Source: JBBRUG01 sp038247995 (lineage in GTDB: Bacteria > Chloroflexota > Chloroflexia > Chloroflexales > Chloroflexaceae). Taken from it: 9,501 nt of DNA. A program made the translations under genes and the position numbers. The notes under the pieces are model-generated. The model ran no database searches, had not been told where the DNA came from, and worked only from the letters and a program-made list of their open reading frames with translations. How positions within the stretch are numbered: the stretch's first letter is position 1; each line of letters opens with the position of its first letter. Location: NCBI GenBank assembly GCA_038247995.1, contig JBBRUG010000243.1, positions 1-9,501 on the forward strand. Direction: 5' to 3'. Shown one piece after another: positions 6,674-9,501 of this stretch.

Positions 6674-7423
6674 CTAATAACCGAACTTCGACCAGAAGGA
6701 GAGCTCTTGTTCTTTGGCCGCCTGTTCGATCTGGGGAACGGTGATCATATTCAGGCGCACGAGCACCTGGCCAAGGCTCAAGTGGTGGCTTTTTTGATCC
6801 AGGCGTAACTGTTCAGCAAGCGCCAGTTCGAGTTGTTGGGGCGAAATGTAGTTTTTATCAACCAGGAATTCACCCAACACCTGGGGAGCCATGCGCAACC
6901 GGCTCCGCTCCTGCTGTTGCATAATCAGGGCACGCGCGAGTTTGGTCGGCGTAATCATGCCTTGCTTGAGCAGCAATTGCCCCAAACGCCGGTCGGCAGC
7001 GATCACACTGTTAGTACTCTGAGCACGCAGCACTTTGCGCAAATCTTCCGGACTGATCGCATCGATCGACAACAAAATATCGCCGAGGAGCCGTGCGCGC
7101 GGCTGATCATGAAAATGACTGCTCTTCACATCCGACAAAATTTGGAGCGTGTGGATCTCGGAGAGGCGTTGTTTGGCCATGAGATCATCCGGATGCACAA
7201 CCAGATAAGCTTCCAGGTACGCCTGCATGATCGCCGGATCGGTGGGCGCCAACACAGCGGCGCGCTCCAAACAGTCTTTGCGCTGATGCGCATCCTGCAC
7301 CAGTTTGCTCATTGCCAGCCAGGCATCCAGACACTGATAGCCATTCAGCAGATGCTCACGCAGTGCCTGTATATTTTCGCGGTCGGCAGCAATGATCGGA
7401 CACGGATAAGAACATTGCTTCAT
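6674..7423 (-). CDS. Protein with four tandem MshEN-like (GspE N-terminal) modules
   Basis: A 249-residue soluble protein with no signal peptide or membrane segment. Residues ~1-100 are helical and TPR-like (WLAMSKLVQDAHQRKDCLERAAVLAPTDP, 35-63) with a CxxxC at 4-8. Residues 112-239 hold four copies of one 24-residue unit at 112-135, 146-169, 182-205 and 216-239 (period 34-36). Each shows LG..L/F-L/V..(10)..I......Q. The unit matches the published MshEN motif RLGxx(LVI)(LVI)xxG(LVI)(LVI)x4Lx3LxxQ. Copy 2 (RLGQLLLKQGMITPTKLARA...Q) fits almost perfectly; the others lack the Arg and have D or N for the central Gly. In MshE/GspE-type ATPases a pair of such units binds c-di-GMP, but here there is no ATPase domain. 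Possible roles are a c-di-GMP receptor or an adaptor for a type IV pilus or secretion system. The start has GGAG seven bases upstream. Confidence 0.72.
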   Translation of the reverse strand: MKQCSYPCPIIAADRENIQALREHLLNGYQCLDAWLAMSKLVQDAHQRKDCLERAAVLAPTDPAIMQAYLEAYLVVHPDDLMAKQRLSEIHTLQILSDVKSSHFHDQPRARLLGDILLSIDAISPEDLRKVLRAQSTNSVIAADRRLGQLLLKQGMITPTKLARALIMQQQERSRLRMAPQVLGEFLVDKNYISPQQLELALAEQLRLDQKSHHLSLGQVLVRLNMITVPQIEQAAKEQELSFWSKFGY

Positions 7424-7498
7424 GGGGTCGCTCCGCAGCCAGCGCTTTTCCGGCCAGCCCTTGGTTGAATGATTGTCGTTATGATGGGGTCGGCTTTA

Positions 7499-7557
7499 GG
7501 CAGGGCCAGGTGCTCCCTGCCCCCTCAATCACAGACACTAGGATCCAGTGCTAGGAT
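7499..7557. repeat. Hairpin and short direct repeat in divergent intergenic region
   Basis: GGCAGGG (7499-7505) and CCCTGCC (7515-7521) form a perfect 7-bp stem with a 9-base loop. Just downstream, CTAGGAT occurs twice (7538-7544 and 7551-7557), with a near-palindrome around GGATCC (7536-7550) between. On the minus strand the hairpin would lie in the leader of the MshEN-repeat gene. No uridine tract follows it on either strand. Confidence 0.45.
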
Positions 7558-7572
7558 GAGGGTTGGATTCGC

Positions 7573-7582
7573 TATTATAGCA
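7573..7582. promoter_or_regulatory. Overlapping promoter -10 elements between divergent genes
   Basis: The palindrome GCTATTATAGC (7571-7581) gives a minus-strand extended -10, TGCTATAAT (7574-7582), for the MshEN-repeat gene, and a possible plus-strand TATTAT (7573-7578) for homoserine dehydrogenase. Neither has a clear -35 box. The plus-strand start site would then fall about 10 bases from the ATG at 7595. Assignment to the minus strand is the stronger one. Confidence 0.4.
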
Positions 7583-7594
7583 TAGGTCGTCAAC

Positions 7595-8659
7595 ATGACT
7601 CATTTCCCATCAACACCCACTGTACGGTACATCGTAACCGGCCTCGGCAATATTGGGCGCACATTGTTAGAAGTGCTCACCTCGCGCGGCGATCTGCTAC
7701 CCCAACGGTATGGTTTTCAGTTGCGTTGTGTCGGACTGGCCGACTCTTCAGGCGTGGCCTACGATCCGCAGGGTTTTGACATTGCGGCCGTGGCGGCGCT
7801 CAAACGCGCAGGCGGCAAGCTGAGTGCGCTCCCGCAGTTTGCGCCCCAGCGCACCGCGATCGATCTGGCCGCAACCGCCGAGGCTGAATTCTTGCTTGAA
7901 GCAACGCCGACAAACCTGAATGATGGTCAACCCGGCCTCGATATTGTGCGCGGCGCGCTACGCAGCGGCAAGCACGCCGTGCTCGCCAGCAAGGGGCCGC
8001 TGGTGCTGGCCTATCAGGAATTGGCGGCTTTGAGCGATTTGAGCGGCAATGCCCAGGCGCCCGCGTTGCGCTTCTCGGGCGCAGTAGGCGGCGCCCTGCC
8101 GACGATTAACCTGGCGCGCCGCGATCTGGCGGGCGCGATTATTGAGCGCGCCGAACTGGTAGTGAACGGAACAACCCAGGTTATTCTGGAACTGATGGCC
8201 GCCGGCCAGAGCTTCGCCGCCGCGCTGGCAGCAGCCCAGGCCCAGGGCATTGTCGAACCCGATCCGAGCCTCGATGTTGATGGGTGGGACGCAGCCAATA
8301 AGCTGGTGATCTTTGCCAATGCCGTGTTGGAACAGCCGACAACCCTGGCCGATCTCACTGTGCGCGGGATCAGCGAAGTGACGGCGACGGAACTGCGCGC
8401 CGCATGGGACGCCGGAGGGCGCATTTCAGTCGTCGGCTCAGCCGTGCGCCAACCCGACGGTCGCTATACGCTTGGAGTCGCCCCAATCACGCTCGGCCCG
8501 GAGCACCCGCTCGCCCGGCTGAACCTGGGCGAGATGGGCGCTGTATTCCATAGCGACATCATCGGGCGCACGACAGTGGCCAGCCTCGAAGACGGGCCGA
8601 TGGGCTCGACCCAGGCGATGCTGCGCGATCTGATTGAGATTATGGGGAAACGGGCGTAG
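7595..8659 (+). CDS. hom: Homoserine dehydrogenase (no ACT domain)
   Basis: This 354-residue enzyme should reduce aspartate-4-semialdehyde to homoserine with NAD(P)H, the branch step to threonine and methionine. The N-terminal Rossmann motif is VTGLGNIG (14-21). The dimerisation/catalytic domain shows HAVLASKGPLV with Lys133 (family: ANKGPL), VNGTTQVILELM (190-201), and DVDGWDAANKL with Asp232 and catalytic Lys236 spaced as in the family. GAVGGALPTI (family 'vgGgiP') is also present. Length and a C-terminus soon after the catalytic domain show that there is no ACT regulatory domain, so classical threonine feedback through ACT is not expected. Gln195 replaces the common Asn in 'NGTTNYIL'. The ATG at 7595 has AGGT (7584-7587) as a modest ribosome binding site. 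The gene appears to be single and is not beside other threonine genes here. A related oxidoreductase of the same family remains possible. Confidence 0.85.
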   Translation: MTHFPSTPTVRYIVTGLGNIGRTLLEVLTSRGDLLPQRYGFQLRCVGLADSSGVAYDPQGFDIAAVAALKRAGGKLSALPQFAPQRTAIDLAATAEAEFLLEATPTNLNDGQPGLDIVRGALRSGKHAVLASKGPLVLAYQELAALSDLSGNAQAPALRFSGAVGGALPTINLARRDLAGAIIERAELVVNGTTQVILELMAAGQSFAAALAAAQAQGIVEPDPSLDVDGWDAANKLVIFANAVLEQPTTLADLTVRGISEVTATELRAAWDAGGRISVVGSAVRQPDGRYTLGVAPITLGPEHPLARLNLGEMGAVFHSDIIGRTTVASLEDGPMGSTQAMLRDLIEIMGKRA

Positions 8660-8688
8660 GGTCGCGTCGCGAAGCGCCCCTACGCTTG
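8651..8688. terminator. Hairpin spanning the homoserine dehydrogenase stop codon
   Basis: GCGTAGGG (8654-8661) pairs perfectly with CCCTACGC (8678-8685). The stem can extend outward by G.T, G.T and C-G pairs to 8651/8688 and inward by CGC/GCG (8663-8665 with 8674-8676). The TAG stop codon (8657-8659) is inside the left arm. It lies between convergent genes and could end transcription from both sides, although no T-tract follows. It may instead be a dispersed palindromic repeat. Confidence 0.45.
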
Positions 8689-8692
8689 CCCA

Positions 8693-9501
8693 TCAGTCGA
8701 TCAGTGGTGGTTCGACGCCGCGCGCCTGAATGTTCTCGCGATTATTGTGAAACCGATTGGCCCGCAAGGTGTGCGCGTGCGGCAACGGGCAACGTGGTGT
8801 GGTGCGCGGTAGGGGGCGCACACCGTGATCCTGATCGGCGGCGATACGGACAGCAACTTCATTCTCAATCAACTGATTGGCCGCGATCAGCCAGTTGCGG
8901 CTTGTATCGTTGGCGGGCACAGCCTGTACAAAAGCCGCTACATACTTCGACCAGAGCAGTATGCCGTAGGCATTGCCGCTAATCGTGTTCTGCTCCACAA
9001 CGCAATCGATCCCGTTCTCAACGGCGATTCCAGCGCGACGATTGGCGCTGATCGTATTGCCTTCAAGCCGGTTAGCCGTAGAAAAGCCCAACCAGAAGCC
9101 ATAGTTTCCGCCGTGGGCGATGTTGTTCACAAACACATTGGCGCTGCTGAAGGTGGCCTCAAAGGCAATATTCGGGCTGTAGGAAGCATCATTGCCCTCG
9201 AAGCGATTCGCATCACAGGGCACATGCACCCAATCGGGTCGCAGGCCGGCGAGAAAGAAGCCGTCGCCGCCCATGCGCGCAGTGTTGGCGCGCAAAACAT
9301 TGCGGCACGAACCATGAACGATCAAAAATCCGGCGGCATCGGCGCCGACATGGCCCCCACCGCCTTGCAGGTGTAGGGTTTTTACAGGATCGCGTCCCAA
9401 TGCGCTATTCCCCGCATCCCCCCAGCCCCCTGCTCCCTCACGTGGAGCAGGGGGAGCCGCCGCAGATTCGGCGTCCTGATGCTGTCGGAAGCCCCGCTCC
9501 C
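8693..9501 (-). CDS. Right-handed parallel beta-helix (NosD/pectate-lyase-like) protein, partial or 5'-disrupted
   Basis: From about 9340 down to 8700 the protein shows regularly spaced N-ladder repeats of a parallel beta-helix: NVLRANTA, NRFEGNDA, NVFVNNIA, NRLEGNTI, CVVEQNTISGN, NWLIAANQLIEN and HTLRANRFHNN, each followed by a hydrophobic Gly-containing strand such as GGDGFFLAGL, YGFWLGFS, AGIAVENG or YGILLW. Such proteins are usually extracellular and bind or cleave polysaccharides, or belong to the NosD/CASH group. The frame stays open to the right edge, but the part from 9501 to about 9400 encodes a Pro/Ala/Gly-rich stretch that contains a perfect GC hairpin and does not look like beta-helix. 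No signal peptide is seen. Possible starts inside the window are TTG codons such as the one at 9400, without a convincing ribosome binding site. The N-terminus is therefore uncertain: either beyond the window or cut off by an inserted repeat. No catalytic residues can be named. Confidence 0.65.
   Translation of the reverse strand, partial: ERGFRQHQDAESAAAPPAPREGAGGWGDAGNSALGRDPVKTLHLQGGGGHVGADAAGFLIVHGSCRNVLRANTARMGGDGFFLAGLRPDWVHVPCDANRFEGNDASYSPNIAFEATFSSANVFVNNIAHGGNYGFWLGFSTANRLEGNTISANRRAGIAVENGIDCVVEQNTISGNAYGILLWSKYVAAFVQAVPANDTSRNWLIAANQLIENEVAVRIAADQDHGVRPLPRTTPRCPLPHAHTLRANRFHNNRENIQARGVEPPLID
9426..9454. repeat. Perfect 11-bp inverted repeat (GC-rich hairpin)
   Basis: CCCCCTGCTCC (9426-9436) and GGAGCAGGGGG (9444-9454) are exact reverse complements around a 7-base loop. 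The flanks are rich in G and C runs (CCCC blocks from 9410 to 9430). The composition is unlike the neighbouring coding sequence and resembles dispersed intergenic hairpin repeats of filamentous Chloroflexota; that resemblance is from memory and was not searched. It lies within the open upstream part of the beta-helix frame. Confidence 0.6.

Noticed and set aside
6833..7468. 211-residue plus-strand open frame
   Set aside because: It is the shadow of the MshEN-repeat gene, which has four matching 24-residue units on the minus strand.
7424..7594. T-box or other amino-acid riboswitch before homoserine dehydrogenase
   Set aside because: No T-box core sequence, specifier stem or terminator/antiterminator pair could be found; only a simple hairpin is present.
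8825..9376. 183-residue plus-strand open frame
   Set aside because: It is the complement of the beta-helix coding region, whose regular N-ladder repeats lie on the minus strand.

Overview
The window looks like a chromosomal segment of a moderately GC-rich filamentous Chloroflexota bacterium (Chloroflexus/Roseiflexus/Oscillochloris-like). This is an inference from the gene families (McrB-like ATPase, MocR regulator, MshEN-type repeat protein, beta-helix protein) and from the GC-rich hairpins between genes; no phylogenetic marker is present. No rRNA, tRNA, CRISPR array, transposase or phage gene was seen.

Layout, left to right. (1) 1-848, minus: 5' part of a peptide-type ABC transporter ATPase (DppD/OppD), running off the left edge. 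Its probable promoter lies at 1007-1035, on top of the stop codon of the next gene. (2) 1032-3058, minus: a two-gene operon with a 5-base gap, made of a long-form sugar-1-phosphate nucleotidyltransferase (2081-3058) and an McrB-like AAA+ protein (1032-2075) whose Walker A, Walker B and sensor positions all look decayed. (3) 3059-3269: a divergent promoter region rich in TTGTC/GACA half-sites. (4) 3270-6523, plus: a MocR-type GntR/aminotransferase regulator, an Lrp/AsnC regulator, a 49-residue small protein with a strong ribosome binding site, and an EamA/DMT exporter. The order suggests amino-acid sensing linked to metabolite efflux. (5) 6674-7423, minus: a 249-residue protein with a helical N-terminal half and four copies of the 24-residue MshEN motif, known elsewhere as a c-di-GMP-binding element of type II secretion/type IV pilus ATPases. 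(6) 7595-8659, plus: a homoserine dehydrogenase without an ACT domain, ending in a hairpin that includes its stop codon. (7) 8693-9501, minus: a right-handed parallel beta-helix (NosD-like) protein whose frame is open at the right edge; a perfect 11-bp hairpin lies inside the upstream part of that frame and may be an inserted repeat.

The most unusual items are the four-module MshEN protein, the apparently inactive McrB-like ATPase tied to a sugar nucleotidyltransferase, the unannotated small protein before the exporter, and the palindromic operator cluster before the Lrp gene. I found no complete, clearly new multi-gene system.
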